Positions 1-7,230 of a stretch of 37,756 nt of DNA are shown piece after piece. This stretch comes from Oscillospiraceae bacterium (GTDB taxonomy: Bacteria > Bacillota > Clostridia > Oscillospirales > Oscillospiraceae): assembly GCA_009777235.1 (NCBI GenBank), contig WRMH01000017.1, forward strand, positions 20,795 to 58,550, written 5' to 3'. The translations under genes and the position numbers were made by a program. Position 1 is the first letter of the stretch. Each line of letters begins with the position of its first letter. The notes beneath the pieces were generated by a model. The model did not search any database and was not told where the DNA came from. It worked only from the letters and a program-made list of their open reading frames with translations.

Positions 1-199
1 CGCCTATGACATCCTGATAGGCCAACAAAAATGCTCCCGCAAACGGGATGGCACACAAAAAGAACAATAGATTTGCTTTGAAAATATCCCATCCGACCCT
101 GCTTAGCACCTGAAAGAAGCGCGATATGCCCTTTTTTCGAGGCTCATCTTTTTGTACTCCGGGTCCTTCTTTTGTGTAATTGTGTTTAAATAATCCCAT
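1..199 (-). CDS. DUF624 (YesL-like) membrane protein, N-terminal part, cut by window edge
   Basis: An open frame starts with ATG at 199 and runs off the left edge (66 codons seen). The translation begins MGLFKHNYTKEGPGVQKDEP, continues with a basic stretch and then a hydrophobic segment (about residues 45-62). This is the characteristic start of DUF624/YesL proteins of Firmicutes, which are small multi-pass membrane proteins usually found beside CUT1 sugar ABC transporters. An AGAGG ribosome site lies 8 bases before the ATG. The molecular function of the family is unknown. Its place at the end of a sugar-use locus fits the family's usual context. The gene is divergent from pgmB across about 160 bp. 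Confidence 0.75.
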   Translation of the reverse strand, partial: MGLFKHNYTKEGPGVQKDEPRKKGISRFFQVLSRVGWDIFKANLLFFLCAIPFAGAFLLAYQDVIG

Positions 200-252
200 T
201 GAGAAACCTCTATAGATGGCTATTAGGCTAAAAGCCCTTTTATTTTACTTTT

Positions 253-276
253 CAGACCCTTGCGCTCGAAAGGTTG
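253..276. repeat. left arm of 24-bp inverted repeat flanking pgmB
   Basis: The reverse complement of 253-276 matches 1013-1036 at 22 of 24 positions. The two arms lie on either side of pgmB, one 110 bp before its start codon and one immediately after its stop. The left arm also begins with CAGACCC, which can pair with GGGTCTG at 297-303. Confidence 0.6.
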
Positions 277-326
277 CTTTTTGCCCCTTCCTCACCGGGT
301 CTGAATGGTAAGTTTTACAAACTTGT

Positions 327-355
327 TTGACTTTATGTGCAAGCCGGATTATTAT
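327..355 (+). promoter_or_regulatory. promoter of pgmB, apparently giving a leaderless mRNA
   Basis: A -35 element TTGACT (327-332) and a -10 element TATTAT (350-355) are separated by exactly 17 bp. Normal spacing puts the transcription start at about 361-363, at or next to the ATG at 363. There is no Shine-Dalgarno sequence in front of that ATG, which is consistent with a leaderless message. Confidence 0.6.
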
Positions 356-362
356 ATATACC

Positions 363-1010
363 ATGAAAGCAATTATATTTGACTTAGACGGCGTGATTGT
401 CCATACGGACACATATCATTATAAAGCATGGAAGAAGCTCGCTGACCGCCTTGGTGTTTACTTTGACGAAAAAATCAACAACCGCCTGCGCGGTGTGTCG
501 CGAATGGAGAGCCTTGACATCGTTTTGGAAAACAGCGGGTTTGCCAAGCTGTCCATTACGGAAAAAGAGAAACTCGCGACCGAAAAGAACGAAACATATA
601 AGGATTTCTTACAGGCAATGAACCCTGCCGACCTATCCCCACAGGTACTCGGCGCGTTGGATTGCCTAAAAAAGCGGGGGTACAAAATGGCTATCGGCTC
701 TTCAAGCCGCAACGCCCGACTCATTCTTGAGAAAATCGGCTTGGGCGATTATTTTGACGCTATCTCCGACGGCAACAACATAACACGCTCAAAACCCGAC
801 CCGGAAGTGTTTCTCAAAGCAGCCGAATATTTAGGGCTCCGCCCGGAAGAGTGCGTGGTTGTCGAAGACGCTAAGGCCGGCATAGAGGCAGCCTTAGCCG
901 CAAAAATGAAAGCGATAGCTATGGGCGATGCCGCCGGATGCAGCAGGGCCGATTGGGATATTGAAAATTTTGAGGATATATTGAATATACTTGTCCCCGT
1001 GGTGGGATAA
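363..1010 (+). CDS. pgmB: beta-phosphoglucomutase (HAD superfamily)
   Basis: This 215-residue protein is a HAD-family phosphatase-fold mutase that converts beta-glucose 1-phosphate to glucose 6-phosphate. Visible motifs are the catalytic FDLDGV loop (nucleophile Asp7, acid/base Asp9), the cap-domain LRGVSRMESLD segment typical of beta-PGM, the SSSRNA motif II serine loop, the SKPDPEVF lysine motif III, and the VVEDAKAGIEAA motif IV aspartates. Length and motif order match Lactococcus-type PgmB. An upstream in-frame start at 327 exists, but that stretch is the promoter, so the ATG at 363 is preferred. The product would consume the beta-glucose 1-phosphate made by the two GH65 phosphorylases encoded at 4930-9594. 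Confidence 0.88.
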   Translation: MKAIIFDLDGVIVHTDTYHYKAWKKLADRLGVYFDEKINNRLRGVSRMESLDIVLENSGFAKLSITEKEKLATEKNETYKDFLQAMNPADLSPQVLGALDCLKKRGYKMAIGSSSRNARLILEKIGLGDYFDAISDGNNITRSKPDPEVFLKAAEYLGLRPEECVVVEDAKAGIEAALAAKMKAIAMGDAAGCSRADWDIENFEDILNILVPVVG

Positions 1011-1012
1011 AA

Positions 1013-1036
1013 CAGCCTTTCGAACGCAAGGGTCTG
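1013..1036. repeat. right arm of 24-bp inverted repeat flanking pgmB
   Basis: This is the partner of 253-276 (22 of 24 positions match in inverted orientation). It starts 2 bp after the pgmB stop codon, in the 39-bp gap between the convergent pgmB and lacI-type genes. It shows no hairpin plus T-run of its own. Confidence 0.6.
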
Positions 1037-1049
1037 TAGTATAACAAAC

Positions 1050-2081
1050 TTAGCTTAATTTTTTCACACTATCCCTTTTAACCAACCTCACGGGCAAAAT
1101 AACCTTTCTGTTTCGGATGGGCGTTCCCTGCAATTGGGAAATCATCATTCGAGTAGCGTCAATGCCCTTTTTGCCGACATCTTGATATATGGTGGTGAGG
1201 CGCGGATATGTTATCTCGCAAAGATAATTGTCGTCAAACCCGACGATGGATTTGTCTTCGGGAATACTTACGCCACGCTCGCGCAACCCTGCCATGATTC
1301 CGGCAGCGAGAATATCGGCTGTCGCAAAAATCCCGGATATATCCTTATATTTGCTCAGGCGATGCCCCAGCCTCACGCCCTCTCCAAAGCGGACGCCGAC
1401 GCCGACTGACATATCCTGCTCAAAGACAAGCGCCGGGTCAAAAGGCACGTCAAACTCTGAGAGCGCCCGCTTATACCCATCTAAGCGATGATCCACGACA
1501 TTGTTCTTGCTTATGAGCGGCGACGCGAACGCGATAGTGCGATGGCCGTGTTCCAAAAGATGCCGCGTCGCCAAATAGCCGCCCCTTTCGTCCTCAAGCT
1601 CCACGCTATATACTTCGGGCAAGTCTATATAACTGTCCACCAACACATACGGGACACCGATATCGCGGACGCTCTCAAAAAATTCATCGTAAAAAAGCCC
1701 CGTGAAAATCATTCCGGCGAGATTCCAATGCTGATATACCGAGCGAAGCTCTCGCGAATCTTCCACCGTGCGTACCATGATGAAGTAGCCCTTGTCGCTG
1801 ACATAATCCTCAATGCTGTTTATAAAGGTATTGTGGAAAGGGTCTGCCATAAAGCCTCCGCTGCGGCGGGTCATCAGGTGGTTTATAATTCCTATGATTG
1901 GGGATGCGTTGTTTGCGAGCGTGCGTGCCGCCATGCTCGGCGTATAGTTTTCGCGGGTGATTATCCCTTGTATTTTTTCCATCAACTCCGGCGAAACACG
2001 TTTGCTCTTGTTATGAACGACGTTTGAGACCGTCGTGATGCTGACCCCGGCTTCTTTGGCTATGTCTTTTAGCGTAATCAC
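1050..2081 (-). CDS. LacI/GalR-family transcriptional regulator
   Basis: This is a 343-residue repressor-type regulator. The N-terminal helix-turn-helix TLKDIAKEAGVSITTVSNVV (about residues 3-22) and hinge region are followed by a periplasmic-binding-protein-like sensor domain. That domain contains DSYIDLPEVYSVELEDERGG and the C-terminal ISGIFATADILAAGIMAGLRE and SIVGFDDN motifs typical of LacI members. The GTG at 2081 is chosen because LacI proteins start 1-3 residues before TLKDIA; a longer frame to 2123 adds a Trp-rich tail unlike the family. It sits among sugar genes, and four palindromes of LacI-operator type occur in the window (3767, 7191, 13218, 15607), so it is probably their repressor. 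The inducer is not known and is likely a sugar or disaccharide. Confidence 0.88.
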   Translation of the reverse strand: MITLKDIAKEAGVSITTVSNVVHNKSKRVSPELMEKIQGIITRENYTPSMAARTLANNASPIIGIINHLMTRRSGGFMADPFHNTFINSIEDYVSDKGYFIMVRTVEDSRELRSVYQHWNLAGMIFTGLFYDEFFESVRDIGVPYVLVDSYIDLPEVYSVELEDERGGYLATRHLLEHGHRTIAFASPLISKNNVVDHRLDGYKRALSEFDVPFDPALVFEQDMSVGVGVRFGEGVRLGHRLSKYKDISGIFATADILAAGIMAGLRERGVSIPEDKSIVGFDDNYLCEITYPRLTTIYQDVGKKGIDATRMMISQLQGTPIRNRKVILPVRLVKRDSVKKLS

Positions 2082-2149
2082 ATTAAACCACCAATTCCAA
2101 GACGGCACAAAAAGTTTAAACACGCTTACCCCTCACCGCCAAAGAATTT

Positions 2150-2163
2150 GATAAGCGGTTAAT
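2150..2163. promoter_or_regulatory. degenerate LacI-type operator, possible autoregulation
   Basis: GATAAGCGGTTAAT matches the local operator consensus GTTTAGCGTTAAAC at 9 of 14 positions. It lies about 20-35 bases downstream of the predicted start of the regulator's transcript. The match is weak, so binding is only a guess. Confidence 0.3.
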
Positions 2164-2190
2164 TTTACCATAAAACAGCAAGATGTGGAA

Positions 2191-2220
2191 TATATATTTT
2201 CTAATGATTTACTCTGTCAA
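2191..2220 (-). promoter_or_regulatory. promoter of the LacI-family regulator gene
   Basis: On the minus strand a perfect -35 TTGACA (2215-2220) is followed after 18 bp by TATATA (2191-2196). The start would be near 2184, giving a leader of about 100 bases before the GTG at 2081. Confidence 0.6.
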
Positions 2221-2222
2221 CT

Positions 2223-2253
2223 AAAACAGGGGCGGTATTTTTATCCGCCCCTG
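2223..2253 (-). terminator. rho-independent terminator of the duplicated-domain lipoprotein gene
   Basis: Perfect 9-bp GC-rich arms CAGGGGCGG (2227-2235) and CCGCCCCTG (2245-2253) flank a 9-base AT loop. In minus-strand reading the stem is followed by TTTTAG. It lies 41 bp beyond the stop at 2294 and abuts the -35 box of the regulator gene. Confidence 0.75.
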
Positions 2254-2293
2254 CCTTTTTCCGTTATGTGCGATCAAATCACGAAATCAGCGT

Positions 2294-3733
2294 TTAACCG
2301 AGAGAAGCCACGAGCTCCGCTATATCGGGAAGCTGAATTTCAGGAATAGTTATGCTGCCTACGACATTGTCGGTATCTATCGGAGACACCGCGCCGTGGA
2401 AGTAAATCTCATCAATGAGGATTGTGCAGCCTGCAAAAGCGCGGACGTGCATACGGTTTGTCATGCCTGGGAAGCCGGACGCTTCAAGGTCAATGACGAT
2501 ATCTTGCATATCCGTCGTGATGGCAACATTGTCGCCGTCAGCCGTCACAAGGTCGCTAAAACGCTTGATGAATACGGGACCGTCTTCGGGCTGGAAGTGG
2601 AGCAGAAGCATATCTTCCTCGCCGCCCTCAAGACCTGCCATGCGGAATGTGAGGTACTTAGTCCATGAGATACCTTCCACAGCCCAGACGTCAACGGCTT
2701 GACCCCAGTTGCCCATCCAGTCCATAGCTCTGGCATAGTAGTCATCCATGTCGTCAAAATCTTCGGCGTCAAACGCTCTCGGCCTAAATTCGATAGTCGC
2801 GATGCCGTCCTCGACGTCCGCTCTGAGGTTTGCCCAGTTATCCCACCACATCGGCACACCGATAGCGGCAAGGTCAGGTTTGCTCTGCGGGTCGCGGTCT
2901 GTGAAGTTCTCCCAAAGAACCGTGCCGGAAGCGGCTGCCACGAAATCTCTGATTGCTATTGTCGCCCAGTCAATGGCATTAACGGTAAATCCGCCGAGAA
3001 TGCTGTCTTGGCTGCTCGAATCAATCAGGCCGGTCGGCTCGGAGAAGTAAATCTCGTCTATGAAAATTGTGCACTCATAGAACGCGCGGATATGCATACG
3101 GTTTGTCATGCCGGGGAATCCGGATGCTTGCAGGTCAATGACGATGTCTTGCATTTCCGTTGTAATCACAACATTGTCGCCGTCTTTAGTTACTAAGTCG
3201 GAAAAGCGGGCAAAGAATGTCGGGCCGTCCTCGGGCTGGAAGTGGAGCAGCAGCTTGTTTTCTTCGCCGCCGTCAGCTCCCGCCATGCGGATAGTGAGGT
3301 ATTTGCAATAGGATATGTCGTCGAGAGACCACATGTCTATAGCCTCACCCCAGTTGCCCATCCAGTCCATAGCTCTGGCATAGTAGTCGTCCATGTCGTC
3401 AAAATCTTCGGGGTCAAAGTCTCGGGGACGGAATTGGAGCTGCGCGACGCCTCCGTCAACGCTTGCCCGCAGGTTTGCCCAGTTGTCCCACCATATGGGG
3501 GCTCCGTTGGGGCCAGTGTCGGGCTTGTTTTGCGGATCGCGGTCTGTGAAGTCATCCCAAAGGAAAACATCAGGCGTGTCGCCGCCCGAAGGGGGAGTAG
3601 GAGGAGGCGTGGAGTCATCCGGCGGTGTCGGCGACGCGGTAACGACCGGGTCAGCGTCCTCGGCAGGAGTTCCACACGCGGCAACGGAGATAACCATAAT
3701 CAGCGAGAGCAGCAGGAACAGGTATTTTTTCAT
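2294..3733 (-). CDS. lipoprotein with two tandem copies of a beta-rich, CBM-like domain
   Basis: This 479-residue exported protein has a signal peptide ending in the lipobox VAAC (Cys20), then a Pro/Thr/Ser-rich linker (about 21-55) and two copies of a roughly 175-residue domain (about 56-232 and 272-446). Each copy has an FTDRDPQ.KPD start, a WWDNWANLRA segment, an FDDMDDYYARAMDWMGNWG block, an LLLHFQPEDGP strand and a C-terminal IDEIYF strand. The last pattern resembles galactose-binding or jelly-roll carbohydrate-binding modules, but I cannot name a family. The copies are also very similar at DNA level (for example around 2702 and 3351), so the duplication is recent. The gene has its own strong promoter and LacI-type operator. 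Its role may be to capture or display glycan at the cell surface. The start is supported by AAGGAG. Confidence 0.8.
   Translation of the reverse strand: MKKYLFLLLSLIMVISVAACGTPAEDADPVVTASPTPPDDSTPPPTPPSGGDTPDVFLWDDFTDRDPQNKPDTGPNGAPIWWDNWANLRASVDGGVAQLQFRPRDFDPEDFDDMDDYYARAMDWMGNWGEAIDMWSLDDISYCKYLTIRMAGADGGEENKLLLHFQPEDGPTFFARFSDLVTKDGDNVVITTEMQDIVIDLQASGFPGMTNRMHIRAFYECTIFIDEIYFSEPTGLIDSSSQDSILGGFTVNAIDWATIAIRDFVAAASGTVLWENFTDRDPQSKPDLAAIGVPMWWDNWANLRADVEDGIATIEFRPRAFDAEDFDDMDDYYARAMDWMGNWGQAVDVWAVEGISWTKYLTFRMAGLEGGEEDMLLLHFQPEDGPVFIKRFSDLVTADGDNVAITTDMQDIVIDLEASGFPGMTNRMHVRAFAGCTILIDEIYFHGAVSPIDTDNVVGSITIPEIQLPDIAELVASLG
2396..2920 (-). repeat. second copy of internal domain duplication
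   Basis: This DNA encodes residues about 272-446 of the lipoprotein and is homologous to 3038-3568. Blocks of about 60 bp (2702-2765 versus 3349-3412) are nearly identical at nucleotide level. Confidence 0.7.
3038..3568 (-). repeat. first copy of internal domain duplication
   Basis: This DNA encodes residues about 56-232 of the lipoprotein. It is the partner of 2396-2920. Confidence 0.7.
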
Positions 3734-3766
3734 TTTATAACACTCCTTATAATATAATACGGTTTA

Positions 3767-3780
3767 GTTTAACGCTCAAC
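3767..3780. promoter_or_regulatory. LacI-type operator of the duplicated-domain lipoprotein gene
   Basis: Read on the minus strand the site is GTTGAGCGTTAAAC, 13 of 14 identical to the local consensus. It begins 9 bp past the -10 box, so it covers the predicted transcription start and would block initiation. Confidence 0.75.
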
Positions 3781-3789
3781 CTAACAGCC

Positions 3790-3818
3790 AGTATAGCAAA
3801 GAAGCAACTCCCTGTCAA
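3790..3818 (-). promoter_or_regulatory. promoter of the duplicated-domain lipoprotein gene
   Basis: The minus strand carries TTGACA (3813-3818), a 17-bp spacer and TATACT (3790-3795). The start is predicted at about 3782, at the edge of the operator. An AT-rich second possibility nearer the gene (around 3752-3759) is weaker. Confidence 0.75.
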
Positions 3819-4022
3819 GCGAAATTTACGAAAATGTTAATGTTTTGTGAAAAAGTGAAATGGGTTTTGTGAAATGTGTGTAAAACGGGGGTGGAGAATG
3901 CAATCTATATATCTCACTATTTAGCGAGCGTGTAAATATTTACTTGTGATTAACCGCTACGCTGTGTTATTCTATGTATAGCCCATAGTCCACAGTCCAT
4001 AATCTGTGACTTGTAGAGGGAT
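3819..4022. other. intergenic region, no gene seen
   Basis: This is AT-rich DNA between divergent genes. GTTTTGTGAAA occurs twice around 3842-3877. A possible plus-strand promoter TTGTGA-17-TTATTC starts near 3945. Nothing else is recognisable. Confidence 0.4.
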
Positions 4023-4112
4023 ATGGCGTTATGGGCGTTGTTAAGCTACACCCTTAACGATATATCGGAAATCGCGCTTGACGAACCGAAGGAGATGGTA
4101 AAAATACTATGA
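4023..4112 (+). CDS. small frame, possible 3' remnant of a lost gene, overlapping the next start
   Basis: This 29-codon frame (MALWALLSYTLNDISEIALD, then a Lys/Glu-rich end) terminates in the ATGA overlap with the following gene. The acidic, helical C-terminus reads like the end of a longer protein, and the AAGGAG that serves the next gene lies inside it. It could be a truncated upstream partner kept by translational coupling, or chance. I do not recognise the family. Confidence 0.3.
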   Translation: MALWALLSYTLNDISEIALDEPKEMVKIL

Positions 4113-4830
4113 CTGGCGAAAAACTCAAAAATATATTTGCCATCGGTGAAACCGTCGCTGTGGAGTTCAAGCGTTGCAGTAGCGGAATCGAACCGGATAC
4201 CTATGAAACCGTTTGCTCTTTCCTGAACCGTTATGGCGGAGACATCTTTCTCGGTGTTGAAGATAACGGCGAGATTTGTGGTGTTCCTGCAAACGCAGCT
4301 TCGGATATAATCAAAAATTTTATATCTATGATTAACAATCCCGATATTTTATCTCCGACCTTTTATCTAACACCGGAAATATTGCAATACAAGGGCAAAA
4401 CAATTATCCACATCCATATTCCTGTAAGCTCGGAAGTGCATAGCTATAAGAAAAGCATTTATGACCGCAACAATGAGGCTGATGTAAAAGTGACGGCAAC
4501 AGGTCAAATCGCCGCCATGTATATCCGCAAGCAAAATGTGTTTACAGAGCAAAAGGTTTATCCGTACGTGCGAGATGACGAACTGAGATTTGACATGATG
4601 CCGCGCTTACGGCAAATGGCGAAAAACCGTCACAATGAACATCCGTGGAATAATATGACCGACAAAGAAATCATTATGAGCGCAAAGTTATATGGCGAAG
4701 ATAAAGAAACAGGGAAGAGGGGATACAATCTTGCCGCTGTCATGTTGTTGGGGACGGACTTAAAGAAAAAGGCTTATTGATACGCGAGGGTGCGAGGAAA
4801 AACGGGCGATGGGTTGTTAAGCCGCAGTAA
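4109..4830 (+). pseudogene. truncated AlbA_2/RecG-like putative DNA-binding protein
   Basis: The frame from the ATG at 4109 gives 223 residues. The first ~150 match the AlbA_2 (divergent AAA-4, Schlafen-like) domain: VEFKRCSS...ETVCSFLNRYGGDIFLGVEDNGEICGV, then a long Lys/Arg-rich part. Full-length relatives are about 450-480 residues and end in a winged helix. Here the frame stops abruptly after NLAAVMLLG. A shifted frame then encodes GLKEKGLLIREGARKNGRWV and ends with TAA at 4828, which reads like the normal C-terminal tail. An internal deletion with frameshift is therefore the likely history. A good AAGGAG site precedes the start. The surviving N-terminal domain might still be made. Confidence 0.65.
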
Positions 4831-4874
4831 AAATCACGGAGGGCGTTATGTTTCATAGCGTATGCCCGGTGATT
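4828..4874 (-). terminator. putative terminator of the sugar-use operon
   Basis: On the minus strand AATCAC and GGGC pair with GCCC and GTGATT (4864-4874 with 4832-4844, with a small asymmetric bulge), followed by a run of Ts reading into TTTTTACTG. It lies about 55 bp past the stop at 4930. Confidence 0.45.
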
Positions 4875-4929
4875 CGCGTGCGGTCAATGCAAATTCCCGG
4901 TATGAATGAGTCTAATTATTTTCCACACA

Positions 4930-7158
4930 TCACGCGTCGGCTATTTGCCAGCCCTCGTGCGTCACCGTCACCGTTACGCTCTTGCCGCGGACGATCAGCG
5001 GAAAGCGCAAAGACTTGATTTGCTCCGGCAAACGCGGCGAGAGCGTTATTTCTCCGTTTTGATAGGACAGCCCGGCAAATCCGCGCACGGCGATAAGCCA
5101 CGCGCCGCCGTTTGCCGCCGGATGAGTGCCGCCGATATAAATCTCGCCCGCCCAATGCTTGCCGCCGCCGACAAGATCAATCGAGGCCGCTTTCATAAAA
5201 TGCTCCCAAGCCAAGTCGGGGCGTCCGATACGGCAAGCCGTCAGCGCGTACATACAGGCAGACAGGCTCGAGCCATGCTCTGTTCGCGGCTCATAATAAT
5301 TCCAGTTGCAAAGCACGGTGTCGTCAGAAAACAGCTCCGGGAAAAGAGCCATCATAGCGATAACGTCCGCTTGCTTGATAATCTGCGTTTGTGAGGCTAT
5401 GCCGCTGTTAGTGCCCCAATACTCACGCTCGTCAAGCAATCTCGCCCGGATGTCGTCCAAAGAACACTCCTCTAAGGCAAAATACCCGTCAAATTGCTCA
5501 ATCACGACGCCTTCTTTAAAAACAGGACGGAGCTTAGGATAATAATATTTGATCAAGAGCAAGTCTTCCTCAAAATCAAGCCTTTTGACGAGCTTCTTAT
5601 AATAATTGGGATTTACCTTGTCGAAAACATCTTTCAAACCAAGCGCGCAGGACATACAAAAAGCCGCCATTTGATTGGTGAACGCGTTGTTGTTCACCCG
5701 CTCATGATATTCATCGGGTCCGATGACATCTAAAATTTCGACATCGCACGTGTCCAAACGCTGGTGTGCGCGTGTCAAATAAAAGCGGGCGCATTGCAAA
5801 ATTACCTCAGCGCCGCCTTCCATCAAAAGGCTTACATCTCCCGTAGTCTCATAATATTTCCAAATGGCGTGAGCAATATCTCCGCTGATATGGATTTGCT
5901 TGTCCCTGAAATATGTGCGCACCGGGCGGCTGGTGAAAACGTCAACGACATTGAAGTCTGTGCAGCCCTCGACGCCCCCCTCTTGGCTCTCCCACGGATA
6001 AAAAGCCCCGCGATACCCATATTCGGCGGCTTTGCGGAGCGCGCCGGGCAATGTCTCAATGCGATACCTGAGCATGGACTTGGCAACCTCCGGCTCTGTG
6101 GCGGTAAACATTGGCAACTTGAAAATCTCCGCGTCCCAAAAAATCGCGCCCTTATACGTCTGGCCGGACAGCCCGCGCGCCGGGATCGATAAATTGTCCG
6201 CATGGCGCGGAGCTATGCTATGGAGATGGTAAAGGCTCGCGTTGAGCGCTCTCGCGGCCTCATCACAGCCGGAAAGCTCCACCGCGGAGTTTTTCCACAG
6301 CTTTTCCCAAACTTTTTCGTGCGATTGCAAGAGCCGCTCAAACCCGTCTTCAAGAGCCTTTTTGCAAAGCTCGTAAGCGTTGACCGAAGGGTCATTGCCG
6401 CCGTTTGGCTTTGTGTAGACAGCCGAGATGAGTGTAAAGACATAAGATTCGCCCGCCCGCACGTCAAAACAGATTTTGCGAAACACTCCGCTATCTGTCA
6501 CTTCCTGTGTCTCTTCATACGCAGATTTTGCAAATTCTATTAAAATCCCCTGCGCGACCGCTATCGGGATGCCAAGCTCGCCTGTTTTGGCCTGCACTTG
6601 AATTATCTCGCCCGTTTGATAAGTATGCCCGAATAAATGCGGCCCGTTTATATCCCAAATATCCGTGACGATACCTGTATACAGTTCCGCTTTGCCGTCC
6701 TCTCGCGCTTCAAGCGTCAGGCGGGACACGAGCAAATGCGGCTCGGACATCGAGACAAAGCGCAGGCTGCCGAGCCGAGCCTTTTCAAATGTCGTGTCTC
6801 GCATATGCAAGCCTTTGCGAAAATGCACGGTCTGGCTGTGGGCGAGCGGCATTGTTTTGCCTTGCGATGCGGCAGATTCTGCGGCATCCGGGCAATCGCC
6901 TCCGCCGTCAAGGGCTAAAGATTTCCCGTTTATGGAAAAGTGCGCAAACAAGCCGTTTGGCGCGTTTATGGGTTCTCTCCATTTTTCGCCGTTGCGGTCG
7001 TAGCTGCCCGCTAAGTTGATGGCCGCAAGCTCATGCTTTCCCCATTCATCCATAGTGCCGCGATAGCCCATATACCCGTTGCCAATCAGAAAACGGTTTC
7101 CGTTCAGCACCGTATCGTCTTTGTTATATCCCTCTTGTGTGTAGCTCCAAATATCCAT
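4930..7158 (-). CDS. GH65 glycoside phosphorylase (disaccharide phosphorylase), copy A
   Basis: This 742-residue cytoplasmic enzyme belongs to the GH65 family. Such inverting phosphorylases split an alpha-linked disaccharide with phosphate into beta-glucose 1-phosphate and a sugar. It has the N-terminal beta-sandwich start (NRFLIGNGYMGYRGTMDEWG), the KGAIFWDAEIF segment at the start of the (alpha/alpha)6 barrel, the general-acid motif GPDEYHERVNNNAFTN with Glu483, and the IIKQADV phosphate-site motif. Length is normal for the family. Specificity (maltose, trehalose, kojibiose, nigerose or another acceptor) cannot be set from the motifs. It follows the second GH65 gene by 72 bp, and that gap carries its own LacI-type operator. 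An unusual TGGCGGTTTAA abuts the ATG in place of a clear AGGAGG. Confidence 0.88.
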   Translation of the reverse strand: MDIWSYTQEGYNKDDTVLNGNRFLIGNGYMGYRGTMDEWGKHELAAINLAGSYDRNGEKWREPINAPNGLFAHFSINGKSLALDGGGDCPDAAESAASQGKTMPLAHSQTVHFRKGLHMRDTTFEKARLGSLRFVSMSEPHLLVSRLTLEAREDGKAELYTGIVTDIWDINGPHLFGHTYQTGEIIQVQAKTGELGIPIAVAQGILIEFAKSAYEETQEVTDSGVFRKICFDVRAGESYVFTLISAVYTKPNGGNDPSVNAYELCKKALEDGFERLLQSHEKVWEKLWKNSAVELSGCDEAARALNASLYHLHSIAPRHADNLSIPARGLSGQTYKGAIFWDAEIFKLPMFTATEPEVAKSMLRYRIETLPGALRKAAEYGYRGAFYPWESQEGGVEGCTDFNVVDVFTSRPVRTYFRDKQIHISGDIAHAIWKYYETTGDVSLLMEGGAEVILQCARFYLTRAHQRLDTCDVEILDVIGPDEYHERVNNNAFTNQMAAFCMSCALGLKDVFDKVNPNYYKKLVKRLDFEEDLLLIKYYYPKLRPVFKEGVVIEQFDGYFALEECSLDDIRARLLDEREYWGTNSGIASQTQIIKQADVIAMMALFPELFSDDTVLCNWNYYEPRTEHGSSLSACMYALTACRIGRPDLAWEHFMKAASIDLVGGGKHWAGEIYIGGTHPAANGGAWLIAVRGFAGLSYQNGEITLSPRLPEQIKSLRFPLIVRGKSVTVTVTHEGWQIADA

Positions 7159-7190
7159 TTAAACCGCCATCTATTTTTAATAATTTGAAT

Positions 7191-7204
7191 GTTTAACGCT
7201 TAAC
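7191..7204. promoter_or_regulatory. LacI-type operator between the two GH65 genes
   Basis: The site is GTTTAACGCTTAAC (minus strand GTTAAGCGTTAAAC), 13 of 14 identical to the consensus. Unlike the other sites it has no good promoter 7-9 bp upstream, so it may act as a roadblock, as a looping partner, or on a weak internal promoter. Confidence 0.65.
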
Positions 7205-7230
7205 TTCCCAAAACACTGCCGTTTTTGCTT

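Noticed and set aside
327..362. Longer start for pgmB giving 12 extra residues
   Set aside because: The extra stretch is the -35/-10 promoter itself, and beta-PGM proteins start directly with the DLDGV strand.
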